This document shows, piece after piece, positions 22,921 to 35,432 of a stretch of DNA of 64,000 bases; the stretch's first letter is position 1, and the number at the start of each line of letters is the position of its first letter. Source of the stretch: Amborella trichopoda. Its lineage: Eukaryota; Streptophyta; Magnoliopsida; Amborellales; Amborellaceae. The notes beneath the pieces were generated by a model. It saw nothing but the letters and a program-made list of their open reading frames with translations, searched no databases and was not told the origin of the DNA. The position numbers and the translations under genes are program-made. The stretch is taken from positions 86,499 through 150,498 of the forward strand of contig NW_006496825.1 of the NCBI RefSeq assembly GCF_000471905.2, in the 5' to 3' direction.

Positions 22921-24989
22921 TGCATAGTCATCGTCAGGATGTGCACGATGTTTCTCATGTGCGCCGAGGAGTTGCATGTAGGGATTGTTGTGCACGGTGA
23001 TGAGTGACACGCGGCGATGTTCATGCACAGCGCTGACCTGGGTAGACAAAGGGTGGGGACCAATGGTAAGGCCTAGCTTATGATGCCCATTGGAAGCCAA
23101 GTCCTCCAGCACAATAGTGAAGTCCATGTTGTTCTGTGGAAGGGCATTCACTGTGAACAGGGTATGCTCTCCATCATAGGCCAGTATGACTATAAAGGGA
23201 CCTTCCCATTGCTCAAACTTCCCTTTACCCCGGCCATGCATAAAAATAGGCCTCTTGACGGCTAGAATTAGATCGCCACAGGTGAATTAGCGGACCTTGA
23301 CTGACTTGTCAAAAGCCCTCTTCATTCTCCCCTGATTGAGCTCAAGGTTCTGCTAAGCCTCTAACCTTTTTTCGCCAAATGCATCCAATTTTTGATATCG
23401 AAGTTTGACTCTCTCATCTTCGGTTAGCCCTTGATGTATAGCAACATGTAGTGAAGGGATTTGAATTTCAAGGGGTAAAACTGCTTCGCCCCCATAGACT
23501 AGGGAATAAGGAGTGGAATCGGTGGCATTTCGTGTGGTAGTGCGATAGGCCCACAAGGCTTCAAGGAGTTTCTCATGTCAACTCTTCTTCGTGTTTGATA
23601 CTGATTTCCTTAAAACGTTGCACATGGTCATATTGAACGCTTTAGCTAATCCGTTGGCTCGAGGGTGGTACATAGATGAGTACCTCCACTCGAAACCGAA
23701 CTGGTTAACCAAGCGATCAATGTGATGACTTCTAAACTGAGGGCCATTGTCCGACATAATCTTGCCAGGAACTCCAAATCGATATATTATGTGATGTCGC
23801 ACGAAATTAGCTATTGTGGTCCCAGGAACTTGTTTAAGGGGGACCGCTTCAGCCCACTTGGAGAAGTAATCTATTGCAGCTAGAACAAAGACATGACCCA
23901 TTGCCGAATGAGGGTCAATAGGCCCTAAAATGTCTATTCCCCATTGTGAGAAGGGCCATGATACCACTATAGGGTGTAAGGGCTTTAGAGGCTGGTGAAC
24001 AAGGCTTGAATGGATTTGGCACACCAGACACTTCTTAGTATAGTTTACGGAATCAACAATCATTGAAGGCCAATAGTACCCCAATCTGCGTATCCGTTCA
24101 TAGAGCTTGGGACTGGACTGATGCAATCCACAGATGCCTGAGTGTACTTCTTCCAGGACCTTATTTGCTTCTTGTGCGTCCACACATCTAAGAAGAATGT
24201 CGTCAAATGACTGTCTGAAGAGAGCCACTCCTTCTAGGAGGGTATACTTGGTAGACATTTGACGCACGCTGTTGTACACGGCAAGGTCCTCTAGAAGTCT
24301 ACCATGTCTTAGAAAATTAGTGATGGGCTCTCTCCAACTTTCTCCTTGACTCCTTGCCATTTCGTGTTCTGGCTTAATAACTTCTTTAACTGATAGAAGT
24401 GCTCCAAATGGATAGGGAGGGCAATCGGGGAAGAGATTTATCTCATCACCCGCATCTACCTCGGTTCTCAGTTCAATGTGTCTCCACTGTGCCTCCCAGA
24501 CTAGTGTGGGCCTTGATGAGGATAATTGAATTGTAGCCCCGAGTTTTGCAAGTGTATCAGCCTGCAAATTTAGCCTCCAGGGGATGTGACTCAAGGATAC
24601 ATCCTCAAACTGAGACATATACGATTTTGCAGTATCATGATAAGACTTGAGAGTGTCTTTTCTCACGTCATAGATCCTTTGAGCTGCCAGACAACCAACT
24701 CAGAGTCGCCATAAATCTTGAGCAGCTCCAAGTCTAGATCAAAGGCTATCTCCAATCCAATTATAAGGGCGTGATATTCTGCTTTGTTATGGGAACCGGC
24801 CTCAGAGAGAGAGAAAGAAAATGGCAGTACTCCTCCTTTCAGAGTCAGGAATACCATCCCGATGCCTCTTTTATCAGATTGGAAGGCTCTGTCGAAGTAT
24901 ATTTCCCATGCGTGAGCAAGCTCTGATCAGAATACTTCTTCATCAGGGAGGTCACTTGATAAAGGAGATTCCGCCAGTATGGGGTGTGT
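22897..24989 (-). pseudogene. Tat element second RNase H and integrase (copy 1), broken
   Basis: Minus-strand order: archaeal-like RNase H (WEIYFDRAFQSDKRGIGMVF near 24900, then AEYHALIIGLEIA and YGDSELVVWQLKG to about 24670), a 1-base frame break, a long open stretch of 362 codons (24666-23578) with the rest of RNase H and most of integrase, and a C-terminal part at about 23570-22897. Integrase shows a zinc-binding HSGICGLH/KCLVCQIH pair and the first two catalytic Asp (QWGIDILGPID, IMSDNGPQF). The third residue is Lys (NGLAKAFN, codon 23641-23643) instead of Glu. A TGA follows KKS at 23578, and a private TAG lies near 23287. No working integrase can be made. Confidence 0.9.
24985..24989. 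repeat. Target-site duplication of element B (copy 1), TGTGT
   Basis: TGTGT abuts the LTR end TGTCACGACC at 24990. The other side of the insertion is lost in the gap here; it survives at 42550-42554 (TGTGC). Confidence 0.6.
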
Positions 24990-26173
24990 TGTCACGACCC
25001 CACCCCCTGACCCCTACCGTGCCATACCGGAGGGTGATAGGGTGCGGGATCGCCATCACAGAGGTCACGAATGTCACTCAGGTTGGAGTGGCTCAACACA
25101 TATGATAGGCGGAATCAGAAACAAACCACGAAAGAAAAACTAAAACTCCCACCAGAAACCACAACAAAAGCTGGATAAATTAAAACCATTCATATCCATA
25201 AACAGTCTCCAAGGTCATAACTACAATATCCAGAATATTACAATCCTCCAAGACACTGCTGGCCAGCCATCAAATACATAACTTCAATAACAACAACTGT
25301 CTGACTGATAACTAACAAACACCTACTCAAGAACTACATAAGAACAGGGATCCACTTGTCGAGCGCGGGCTTTTCGTCCACCAAACACGATCACCTCCCA
25401 TCGTTCTCAATCTGCAGCAGTCAATCTACAAGGGTGGAAGCAAAGGGATGAGCTAAAAAACCCAGTAAGTAGATCACAGCATTATGCTTCCCTGCCTATG
25501 AGTATTATCACACAGCACAGATCAAGATTCTAAGCCATGCTCATAAAACAGGAGTCATGCATGACAATTATGTTACAATTATAGGATGATGCTTTTTAGG
25601 TCGAGCATGGACAATGTAAGATATCAGAATTCACGTTTGTTCAATGTTGTAATTCTCATTCATATTCCCAGTATATATAATGGATATCACATGAATTAGA
25701 AGTTCAGAAAGACCTTTCCTCAAGAGTATCATCATATGCATTCCTCAATATTACTCATTCATCTATAACTGAACATGTTCTACAATATACATACTTATCA
25801 CAAAGGAGCATACTCTTATTTCATAATAAAGCATATTTTCATCCCTTCGCACTCACATAATCAGGTAGTACATTACACTCCAAGGCGTGTACCTTACCGG
25901 CATCAAACACATAGGCAGGCCCTGCAATACTCTCAAAGCGGTGCCCACACATATTAAACAGTCACATATCTCAAGCAATGCAATACGCTCAAAGCATGCC
26001 GAGAAGTCACACATAGCTTATCACCTCATGCGCACCTCATGAGAAGTTACATGTCTCAGGCAATGACATATGCACAAGGCATGTCGAGAAATTCCCATAT
26101 CACTAGAAATGTCATCATGTCATAGCTGGTTTTGCAATACACTCAAAGCATGCTAATATCTCAGTATGCTGAT

Positions 26174-26590
26174 ACCATCATTCACACAGTAGGTAACCAT
26201 ACACATAACACATAAGCAGTATGGTACCATCATTCACTTAGTAGGTACCCATACACATAACACATAAGCAACATGATATCATCATTCACATAGTAGGTAC
26301 CAATTCACATATCACATAAGCAGCACAGTACCATCATTCACACTATAGGTACCCATACACATAACGCATAGGCAGCATAATACCATCATTCACACAATAT
26401 GTATCCATTCACATATCACATAAGCAGTACGATACCATCATTCACACAGTAGGTACCCATACATATAACACATAGGCAACATGATACCATCATTCACACA
26501 GTAGGTATCCATTCACATATCACATAAGCAGCACGGTACCATCATTCACAGAGTAGGTACCCATACACATAACACATATCAAATAATGAT
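26174..26590. repeat. 52-bp tandem repeat, about eight units (copy 1)
   Basis: ACCATCATTCACACAGTAGG recurs every 52 bp with variation (26174, 26226, 26278 and so on). Element A carries two to three reverse-complement units of the same repeat at 7300-7430 and 14870-15000. Confidence 0.85.
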
Positions 26591-28059
26591 GATATCAGTA
26601 ACTTGTCATGATAGTAGCAATATCATAATTTGGGTGTGGCACATCACATTTTAATAGTATCACAATGATAGTACTATACTAACAATGACATTATTTCGGT
26701 TAAGCCTTACCATTAGGGTCGTAATCATTGAACCATTTAGATTTTGAAGACAGTTCCAAAACTAATTTTTCTCCTATATTTTAAATTGGGGTAGTTTGAA
26801 AACAATTGGATCTTGGTTGGCCCCTCAAAATTTCAAAAGAACGAAGATATTTTATCTGAAATCTGCTGTGCAGTGAAAGCAGCGACATGTCTTTAAAATT
26901 TGCTTGATAACTCACAATCAAGAAGAAATTCCAAAAAGTGCTCAACATGTGAATATAAGCTTACTCATGAACCATTCAAATGGCAGTGGTTTGGAAGAAA
27001 AAGGGACCCCTTTTGGCTAGTCAAAATCGGTGGCGACAGAGGCATAAATTCTGTGTTTTATAAAAGCTGTCCATAGTGATATATTAATCATATAACTCTC
27101 AAATTATGGAGATTTTTTAAAAGTTCTAAACACGTGATCTCAAGATTATTCAAAAAAATTTCAAACGGTAGTGGTTTGGAAGAAATTGAACCTCATTTGG
27201 TTGTTCAAAACTCTTAGCATTAGAGACATCAGTTCTGTGTTTTTACCGAAACTGTCTAAACTGATCTACTCGCATGTTTCGAAGTATGACTTTACATAAA
27301 TAAAGAATCAGAGCAAGATCAAAAAAAAAATCACAATAAACTCATGCATCTTTCAAATGGCTGTGATTTCATGTCATTTGGACTCCAATAGGTCATGCAA
27401 AGTCGCAGTGCAACAGAAGCGACGTTCCAGGAAATGTTTACAGCCTATTAACAGTGATAGTCATGCACATTTCACATAATATCTTCCAATCTATCAAGAA
27501 TATCATTTAGACATAAACATCAAACTCAAACTAGACTCAGAATTCTTTCCAATGGGTTGATTTGAGGCAATTCTAAGATCATTTGCCAGGTCGACAGAGA
27601 GGCACAAAAACTCCAATTCTCCCTGAAATTCCACAGTCTAACCATAACATACCTCAAAGATCAAAGCATAAATTCTAAACTACATAAGATAATAACTTGC
27701 AACCAATTCTAGATTAAACTAGACTCACAAAGCATCAACCCACAAATTTTTCAGGCTCAATAAAAATCAAAACAGTGTATATCATGTTATATGAAGGAGC
27801 GTAAATTTCTGAACAAACAGAGCACAAATACATACATGCAAATCCTATTCTTCCACACAATTTATATACAATCTCATGCTAATCTCAGGCTTAATTTCAA
27901 GCTCCATTCATGCCTAAATCATTCTTCATACATGCTTAGATTCATGCTTCATACTAATACACACAATAACATGATCTACTTACTTTGAGCTCTAAACTTG
28001 CTTCAAAACTCCTGCACACAGCCACTTCTCCAAGATCCCCAACATAAGACTTTAAGTGT

Positions 28060-28082
28060 TTTAGAGAGAGAGAGAGAGAGAG
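28060..28082. repeat. (AG)n microsatellite
   Basis: Run of AG repeats in the element B LTR. A second run is at 28194-28211, and the copy 2 counterpart is near 40047. Confidence 0.8.
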
Positions 28083-28317
28083 GAAAACATGGGAGAGAGA
28101 GGGCGAACGCTCTAGAGAAATGCTCTATTTATAAAAGAGAAAAGGGCAGCAAATGACAAGTGTCATTCATGCAAAGCTAAATGACATGTATGACGAGAGA
28201 GAGAGAGAGAACATGCATGGAGACATAATGATTATGGGTACAACAAGCATGGGAAACAAAATGATTATGAGAGAGAAAGAGAGCTCCCTATACTACCATG
28301 CACTCAACCTCTCACAC

Positions 28318-28790
28318 ACGGCGGTACACAACCGGTGCTGGCCTCTCACACAACTCCAACCGGCGCTGATCTATCCACACAACTCCAACTGGTGCTGTCC
28401 TCTCACACAACTCCAACCGGTGCTAGCCTCTCACCCAAATCTAATCGGCGTTGACCTCTCACACAACTCCAACCGGTGCTGGCCTCTCACACAACTCCAA
28501 CCGGCGCTGGCCTCTCACACAACTCCAACCTGCGCTGGCCTCTCACACAACTCTAACCGACGCTGGCCTCTCACACAACTCCAACTGGCGCTAGCCTCTC
28601 ACACAACTCCAACCGGTGCTAGCCTCTCACACAACTCCAACCGGCAGTGGCCTCTCACACAACTCCAACCGATGATGGCCTCTCACACAACTCCAACCGG
28701 TACTGGCCTCTCACACAACTCCAACTGGCGTTGGCCTCTCACACAGCTCCAACCGGTGCTGGCCTCTCACGCAATCGGGAAAAGTTTGGG
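28318..28790. repeat. 28-bp minisatellite in element B LTR (copy 1)
   Basis: About 17 units contain CTCTCACACAACTCCAACCG followed by GCGCTGGC. The long open stretch through it (28153-28812, plus strand) is a repeat by-product. Confidence 0.9.
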
Positions 28791-28798
28791 TCATCACA

Positions 28799-28810
28799 TC
28801 ATCCCCCCCT
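28799..28810 (-). other. Element B polypurine tract (copy 1)
   Basis: On the plus strand TCATCCCCCCCT follows the LTR end directly. Read on the minus strand it is AGGGGGGGATGA just before TGTGATGACC. It resembles the tract of element A. Confidence 0.75.
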
Positions 28811-29186
28811 AAAAAAATATTTTGTTCTCAAAATCGTATACTTGATCATCAAATAAATGGGGGTTCAACCATGGCACTTCTTTACAATCAATCTATTGAG
28901 GTAAGCACATACAACCAACCCACGCCTAGAAAGGCGTCCAAAAAACCTAAGCATCCAAGAGAGTCAAATTCTATAGGCAATACTCTAGCACATAAACACA
29001 CCATACATCATTTGGAGTCAAACACCAAAGAGATTCCTTCAGAAGTCATTACAGGTAAAACACATTAAGCCATGAATCACAAATCAAGCAATACATTACA
29101 CTCAAGGTATGTGAATCAAATCTCATATCATAAGTCAGACAATGCAATTCGCTCAAAACATGCTGACTGTCACACATCATCGGCCA
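28811..29186 (-). other. Element B residual internal sequence (copy 1)
   Basis: About 375 bp upstream (on the minus strand) of the polypurine tract, with no recognisable protein. Short open stretches here have no family resemblance. Confidence 0.5.
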
Positions 29187-29366
29187 TGCAATATGCCCAA
29201 AGCGGGCTAGTCACAAGCCGGGCGATGCAATACATCTCAAAGTATGTTGACAATTATACATCATTGGCCATGAAATACACTCAAAGCATGCCAATCACAA
29301 GTCGGATAATGCAATACATCTCAAATCATGTCGACAATTATACATCATTGGCCATGACAATACACT
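29187..29366. repeat. 84-bp tandem repeat, cut by the gap (copy 1)
   Basis: Two units of the array that is fully present at 41137-41914. The array ends at the first N. Confidence 0.8.
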
Positions 29367-29386
29367 NNNNNNNNNNNNNNNNNNNN
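29367..29386. other. Assembly gap, 20 N
   Basis: Twenty undetermined bases. The left edge lies in the 84-bp array of element B, the right edge in the minisatellite of the Tat LTR; these are not neighbours in the intact structure. See the finding on the unmerged overlap. Confidence 0.99.
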
Positions 29387-31846
29387 CGCGGTTATTGGGG
29401 GAAAAGAGAGTGAAAGCACAGGTTGCGATAGACTTGTCATTTGTGACAGAAGGGAGAAAGAACACAGGCGACGATAGGCTTCCGCTAGCTGTGACAAAAG
29501 AAAAAGGAGAGAAAGCACACAGGCGGCAATAGGCTTCCGTCGGCTTTGACAGAAGAAAGAGGAGAGAGAAAGAACACAGGCTGCAATAGGCTTTCGCCTG
29601 CTGTGACAGAAGAAAGAGGAGAGAGAACGAACAAGGGCGGCGATAGGCTTCCGTCAACTGTGACAAAAGGAAAAGAGAGAGAAAGCATAGGCGGCGATAG
29701 CCCGCTGTTTGTGACAGAAGGGAGAGAGAGCACATGCAGCGATAGGAGTCCGCCAGCTGTGATAGAAGAAAAGGAGAGAAAGCACAGGCGGCGATAGGCT
29801 TTTGCAATCTGTCGTAGAAGAAAAAGGAGACAGAAATAACATAGGCGGCAATTGGTTTCTGTCGTCTATGACAGAACAAAAAAGAGAGAGAACACAGGCA
29901 GCGATATGCTTCCACCGACTATGATAGAAGAGAAAGGAGAGAGAACACAGGCAGCGATAGGTTTACTCCAGTTGTGATAGAAGAGAAGAAAGAGAGAGAA
30001 AACACAGGCGGCGATAGGTTTATGCCAGCTCTGATAAAAGAGAAAAGGGAATTTTGACAGAGGCCAGATCCACCACTCAAGATATGTCCCGACTCACTGT
30101 TCATGTCTCAGAAGCAGGAAGATATCGCACCAGACGATAGGTCTGCCATGCGTGAATGGAGAAAAGAGAGAAATGTAGGGAAAGAGAAAAATGATAAACC
30201 AGAGGATGAAGAGAGAGAGTGATAGACACGAGGGAAAGAGAGGGAAAGAGAGAAAGAAAGAAGAAAGAGATAGAGATGGAAAGAGAGAAGAAAGAAGAGA
30301 AAGAAAGAGATAAAGAGGAGAGAGAAAGAGCGATAGAGATAAGAGAAAGGAAGAGAGAAAGAGAGATGTGAGAAAAGAAGAGGAGAAAAAGTTACCTCAC
30401 AAAGGGATATCGATCCTTTTCTTCTCTCTCATCTCTCTCTCTCTCCAAGATGTCCTACTAACTTAAGCAAGAATTGAAACTTTATTGTTCAATCTCAAGA
30501 ATGAATAAAGGGTCCTTTACAATTAGGCTTTGCATGTTTATATACAATTGGGCCCAAACATGGGTGTACGCCCTAAAACTACCTAAATGATGATAATTAC
30601 AATTTAATTGAATTAAAAAAAATTCTAACATGGGGTACAAAAGGATTGTTTTGCCTTTGCCCAACAACCTATGAAATTTCAAAAGTCTTTCTTGCTGCCC
30701 TAGAACTTGTGTGATCTTTCGTGGATGATTCGGGGTAGCTCTGGTGCCCGTTTAATCGAAAGATAATTTTTTTCTTGTAGGGCTCAACATGGCAATCGAT
30801 TTGATACCAACTTCAGGCATGGATCGTGTTTTTAAGCCACGATCATGCGACTCGAAATTTGGATGAAACTTGCAAACTTTAGATCGATAGTGTGCTTATT
30901 TCTTGATGTTTTTCTTTAGTTTCTTCGTTGAATTACACTAAGCATACCGTCATGATCGCGTAGCAATAAACGCAGCTCGATTTCGTGTCTGTACGAAGAA
31001 TTTTTTGTCTTGAGTTTTTAACCGGAATCTAAAAATTCGGTGGCTGGAATTTATGCCAAACTCGATACCTCCGTGCGTGAAATCCAGCCATTCATCATAC
31101 ATGGGGTTCGGACTAGAGATAGCCTTGAACCGTACACACATAATACAATTGATTTCAAGTCGATCGGGTATGCGTGCGTCGCGATTTGGCTGCTCGAGCG
31201 AGACGTGCTGCTACTGAATTTTCTGCGACTCTCTTCTTGAATCATCAACTTCTCTCTCGTTTTCCTCCCTGTTCGGGTATCATCAAGGTCGTGCCATATA
31301 TCCAAGCGCTCATCTTGATGAGACGAACACAACCAAATTTGAAAGCGATTCGACTCAGGACAAATGAAATACAGACCTTTGAAGTTGTTGCTCGGAACTG
31401 TGCACATCAGCTTTCTTTAATGGAGATTGGTGTAGGGATGTTGCACGAGAATAGCGTGCGGCCTACCCCTTTTTGGTCTTTTACCCATAACTTTGTACTA
31501 GAATGCCCGATTAAGTTGAAACTTGACCCGTAAGGGTTTTCGACCGTGCCAGATCTAATGGCGATGGTCCCATAACTATTTGACGTACCAAGAATATATC
31601 TCTAGTTACGGGGTCCATTTCAAAAGGTTGATTTTTCTAAAATTGTTTCTTTGTGTGTGTTGCCTTAGGCATGTCGAATTGAGACGAAACTTGGCAGGTG
31701 GCCTTTTGGAGTGCTTAGGAAGATTATCATCCATTTTGGGGCAATTATGAGACTGTCAGGAATTTCACTATATGTTGAGGCTTTATTGACCTGCTTCCTC
31801 TTTATTCTGCATCAGGGACCAAGGTGCTGAAAAATGTATTCAAAGA
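29387..31846 (-). repeat. Tat element 3' LTR, copy 2 (truncated by the gap)
   Basis: Near-identical to 16823-19306. The offset between copies is constant at 12540 bp over most of its length (for example 17942/30482 and 18634/31174), which allows direct comparison. It begins inside the minisatellite. Confidence 0.85.
29396..30400. repeat. Purine-rich minisatellite and polypurine block in Tat LTR (copy 2)
   Basis: Same units as 16740-17480 (here about 29396-30040), followed by a polypurine run at about 30150-30390. Confidence 0.85.
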
Positions 31847-34800
31847 GCTTACTTCGTCAAATGTTGTGCTTCGAGAGAAGTGATAAGGACAACATTCAAA
31901 AAATTTCCTTCGGCTTTTTTACTTTTTTCTTCTTATCCACAGGACCACGTGAACGCCGAGGAAATTCATGCACACTGCAACTAGGATGCTCAGACATTTG
32001 GATGCAATGTACAGATCCATCAGTCGAGGTTTTTGAGGGATCTTGTCGAAGTCCTCACCCTCAAGGGACTAATTGTGACTCTGAAGCTGAGGATTTTGTA
32101 TGAACCTCGTTAATCAAAATCAAGCCCGTCTGGAAGTCGAGTGTTGTGTTGAAGGGCATTTTTCCCATTTGGTCTGGGTTTCTTTTAGGATAGATAGCAA
32201 AGTGCCTTTGGTCGGCGTTCATCTGCGTTGCGCATTAGATATTCCTTGGCGGGCAGGGTACCTCAGTTTATCGAGGTGACCGGCTTTGAGTTTAACCCCT
32301 ACCCAATGTTAGCAGTTTCACGTAACAAGTCCAAAGTCATGGCTGACTTAGCTTTCTTAGGCGTCTTTGGTTTATTGGAATGACTTCCTTATTTTTTTGT
32401 TCTGGATGGTCTGTTGAAGGGCCTTTTGTTGGCGTTCGTCTGCGTTGTGCACCGGATATTCCTTAGCAGGCAGGGTAGGTGACCGGCTTTGGGTATAACC
32501 CCTACCCATTGTTAGCAGTTTCGCACAACAGGTCTAAAGTCATGGCTGACTTAGCCCTCTTAAGGCGTCTCCGGCATCTTGGAGTGCGTTTAGTGGCCTC
32601 CTGTGAATGATGCTCTTCTTCATGAGACTTGTCTTGCCTTCTTTGCGAGTCTTCTGTCTTTCGAGTCCTTTTTACGAATGGACTCAGGCTATCGAAATCT
32701 TTTCCTTGAAGCTCATATTTCTTGATCTTGGTATTGTGACACTAGGGAAGTTTTCTTTGAATTGGGCTGAAGCCGCCTATTGAGGCGAGCGCTGCATCAA
32801 CCTGTTTATTGATTCAAGTGTCCTTTGTGGATTTTCACTTGGACTTGGGAAGCGGTGCCGTAGAGACAGTTTTTGCCAACTTCTTTTTTATTTGGGGCTC
32901 TTTTACCCATGACCTTTTTGCCATGTCCACCCTTTTTTTCCATTTTTGCTCATGATGCCCTTTCGGATTTTCATCGTGCCTGAGTTTTTTATTTACGAAA
33001 CTCTCTTACTCATGGTTTTGTGACCATTCATGTCTGCCATTTTTACTCATGACATTCCCTTGTCTAGGTATACACCATGCCCGTTATTTTTCTCTTTTTC
33101 TTTTTTTTTTTGTGAAGTCGTGTTTAAGGTAATGCCTTTGGGACCTCTACGAAGCCTTTTATCATCATGCGGCTAGGACATGTACTTTAGTTTAAGGTCA
33201 TACAGCTGGACCATGGTGATGATGGATGGTAGTTTTATGGAGGCCACAGAGTGAGTATGGTAGTAGTTTTAGGTCACTTTTGGGTAGATGGCGCGAAGCT
33301 ACCTATGAAAAGTGGAGAATGTATGAATGGAAGGTGGAAAAGTGGTGACCCACTAACTGACGGTGAGTATGGATGGTAGAATGGCTTGCCGTTTTGTGAG
33401 CATGGGTGAGATTCACTGGGGAATGATGAAAGGTGATGAAGTAAATGGGCTTACTGAGGAGGTAATGAAGAAGGTGTGTTGACACAAACGGGTCGGTTAG
33501 GAAAGACATGCGTGAAAATGCCTGTAAAGGGCGTGTGCGACATGTGAGGGCGTGTTTAAGGTCATGCCTCTGAGACCTGTGCAAAGCAATTTTTCGTCAT
33601 GCGGTCAGAACGTGTACTATGGTTTAAGGTGATATAGCTTGGACCGGGGCTGTGCAGTTTAAATTCATGCAGCCAGAACCATTCAGTTTAAGGTCGTGCA
33701 ACTAGACCTCCGCTATAGTTTAAGGTCATATAGTTCGGACCATGGTGCTGAGCCTTTTATTGCCATGCAGCTAGGACGTGTACTATGGTTTAAGGTCATA
33801 CAGCTAGACCATGGTGCCGAGCCTTTTAACGTCATGCGGTTAGGACATGTATATGGTTTAAGGTCATATAGTTTGGACCGTGTAGTTTAAAGTCGAGCAG
33901 CTAGACCTCCGTTATAGTTTATGGTCATATAGTTTGGACCATGCAGTTTAGGGTCGTGCACTTAGACCAAGGTTGTGTAGCTTAAGGTCATGCAGCACGG
34001 ACCAAGGCGATGGGTCGCCATGTAGGTGAAGCTACATGGGAATAAGTCTTCTAAACTGCAATCTGACTCCCTGGGATAAAATGGCCATGACCGGCAAGGG
34101 GTTAAGATGGGAAGGCCGACTTCATTGGGGATTAGAGGATGAGTGTGTTTCACTTAGAGGTGACAATGATACTCAATATTGAACAAATTCATTAAAAATG
34201 ACCCAACTTCAAGAGGATACGATAGCTAGGTGTGAAGCAGACCCACTGGGGGTTGCAGTTATAAGAATGATGCTGACTCCTTTGGGCATGAGGGACTACA
34301 ACATGAGTATGACTCCTACTATAGCTGAGAAGTCATGGCCTAGGTGGAATGACCTGGGTACCACTCCACTGAGGATAATAGGTCACGGTCAGGGTGCAAT
34401 GCCACTGGGGATAAAAGTCGTAGGACATGCACAGCTTTAGCATGGACTTGTGGCAATGAAAATGTGCGAAAGTGAACCCTTAAGAACACAGTAAAACTAC
34501 TCTCTGTTACATGGGATTTCATGGGCGGCAGTAAAACTTTACTTGGGACTCGGGTCAGAGCCTGACCCGGTCCGACCCATCGTCGTTTAGCCTTCTTGGA
34601 CATGGCTAGCATTCCTGGTCTGAGAAGGATATTAAGCTTTGGCTATATAAGGGGGTAACCCCCATTTTCACTGTTTCACGAAAGATAAAAAGACTTAAGG
34701 TAAAAATTGCTTTTAACAGTGAGGGTGAGGTTTTCCGGTGAGAGATTTGTTGAGGACACAGGGGATTTCGACAAGGCTAGCAGAAATTTGCCTGCAAGCA

Positions 34801-35210
34801 TGGACAGGTTCCGGCTGAGAAAAATAGCGCCAGTGAGGAAGATCGCGCTTTGTCGCAGTTGCAGGAGTTTGCAGTAGGAAGAGGGATTTCACTGGGGAAA
34901 CAGGGAACTCCGGTTGTGGTTTTGAGGGTTCTTGAGAAGAAAAGAAGGTGCATCAGAGGGCTGCCCAGGGTCTTCCGCTGGCTTTTGGTAGTTTTTCAAC
35001 GGGTGCGCAGATGAGGTGAAGATTTCACAGTGGGTTGGTGGAAGGTTGCAGAGGGTTTCCGGCAGTGGAAGGGAGTTTCCGGTGAGGACCCGAAGGGTCG
35101 TGTGGAGACGAATAGTTACCCAGAGATGAAGGGTTGCCGGAGGAAAACGAGGGGTCTCAGGAGCCGAGGAGATGTGAAAAATGAAGAGTCACCGGGAGGT
35201 GAACAGCCAC
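31847..35210 (-). other. Tat element 3' non-coding internal region (copy 2)
   Basis: Counterpart of 19307-22690 with the same direct repeat (about 32217-32583), array (about 33120-34010) and TATA-like block (about 34642). No conserved protein seen. Confidence 0.65.
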
Positions 35211-35211
35211 A

Positions 35212-35432
35212 GTAGTGAGAAGTCATAAAACATGGCCGGTGCTGACTTATAATACGCAACCGGTGCTAGGCATTAAAAGCACAGTCGATGCTGACCTTTT
35301 AGAAACACAGTCGGCATTGATCCTCAAGAAAGACAGCCGACGTTGATCCTCAAGAAATACAGTCGGTGCTGGGAGTTAGAAGCACAGTCGACGCTAGCCT
35401 TTGGAAGACACAGTTGGCACTGGCCTCGCACG
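35212..35432. repeat. About 30-bp minisatellite next to integrase end (copy 2)
   Basis: Counterpart of 22690-22920. Confidence 0.65.

Larger units (their letters stand above)
24990..28798 (-). repeat. Element B 3' LTR, copy 1 (3809 bp)
   Basis: From TGTCACGACC (24990) to GGGTCATCACA (28798) on the plus strand, that is TGTGATGACCC...GTCGTGACA on the minus strand. It includes about 570 bp (roughly 26763-27333) missing in copy 2, and lacks a 40-bp block present in copy 2 at about 39228-39267. Confidence 0.85.
24990..29366 (-). mobile_element. Element B, Tekay-like degenerate LTR element (copy 1, cut by the gap)
   Basis: On the minus strand this is the 3' internal end and a complete 3' LTR. The LTR terminus matches that of element A in reverse complement (TGTCACGACCCCAC-CCCTGACCCCTAC), so B belongs to a related family. 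No gag or pol frame is visible. The copy stops at the assembly gap. Confidence 0.8.

Noticed and set aside
28153..28812. Plus-strand open stretch of 219 codons with a repeating peptide
   Set aside because: It follows the 28-bp minisatellite of the element B LTR; copies differ in frame and length. No start context or neighbouring gene.
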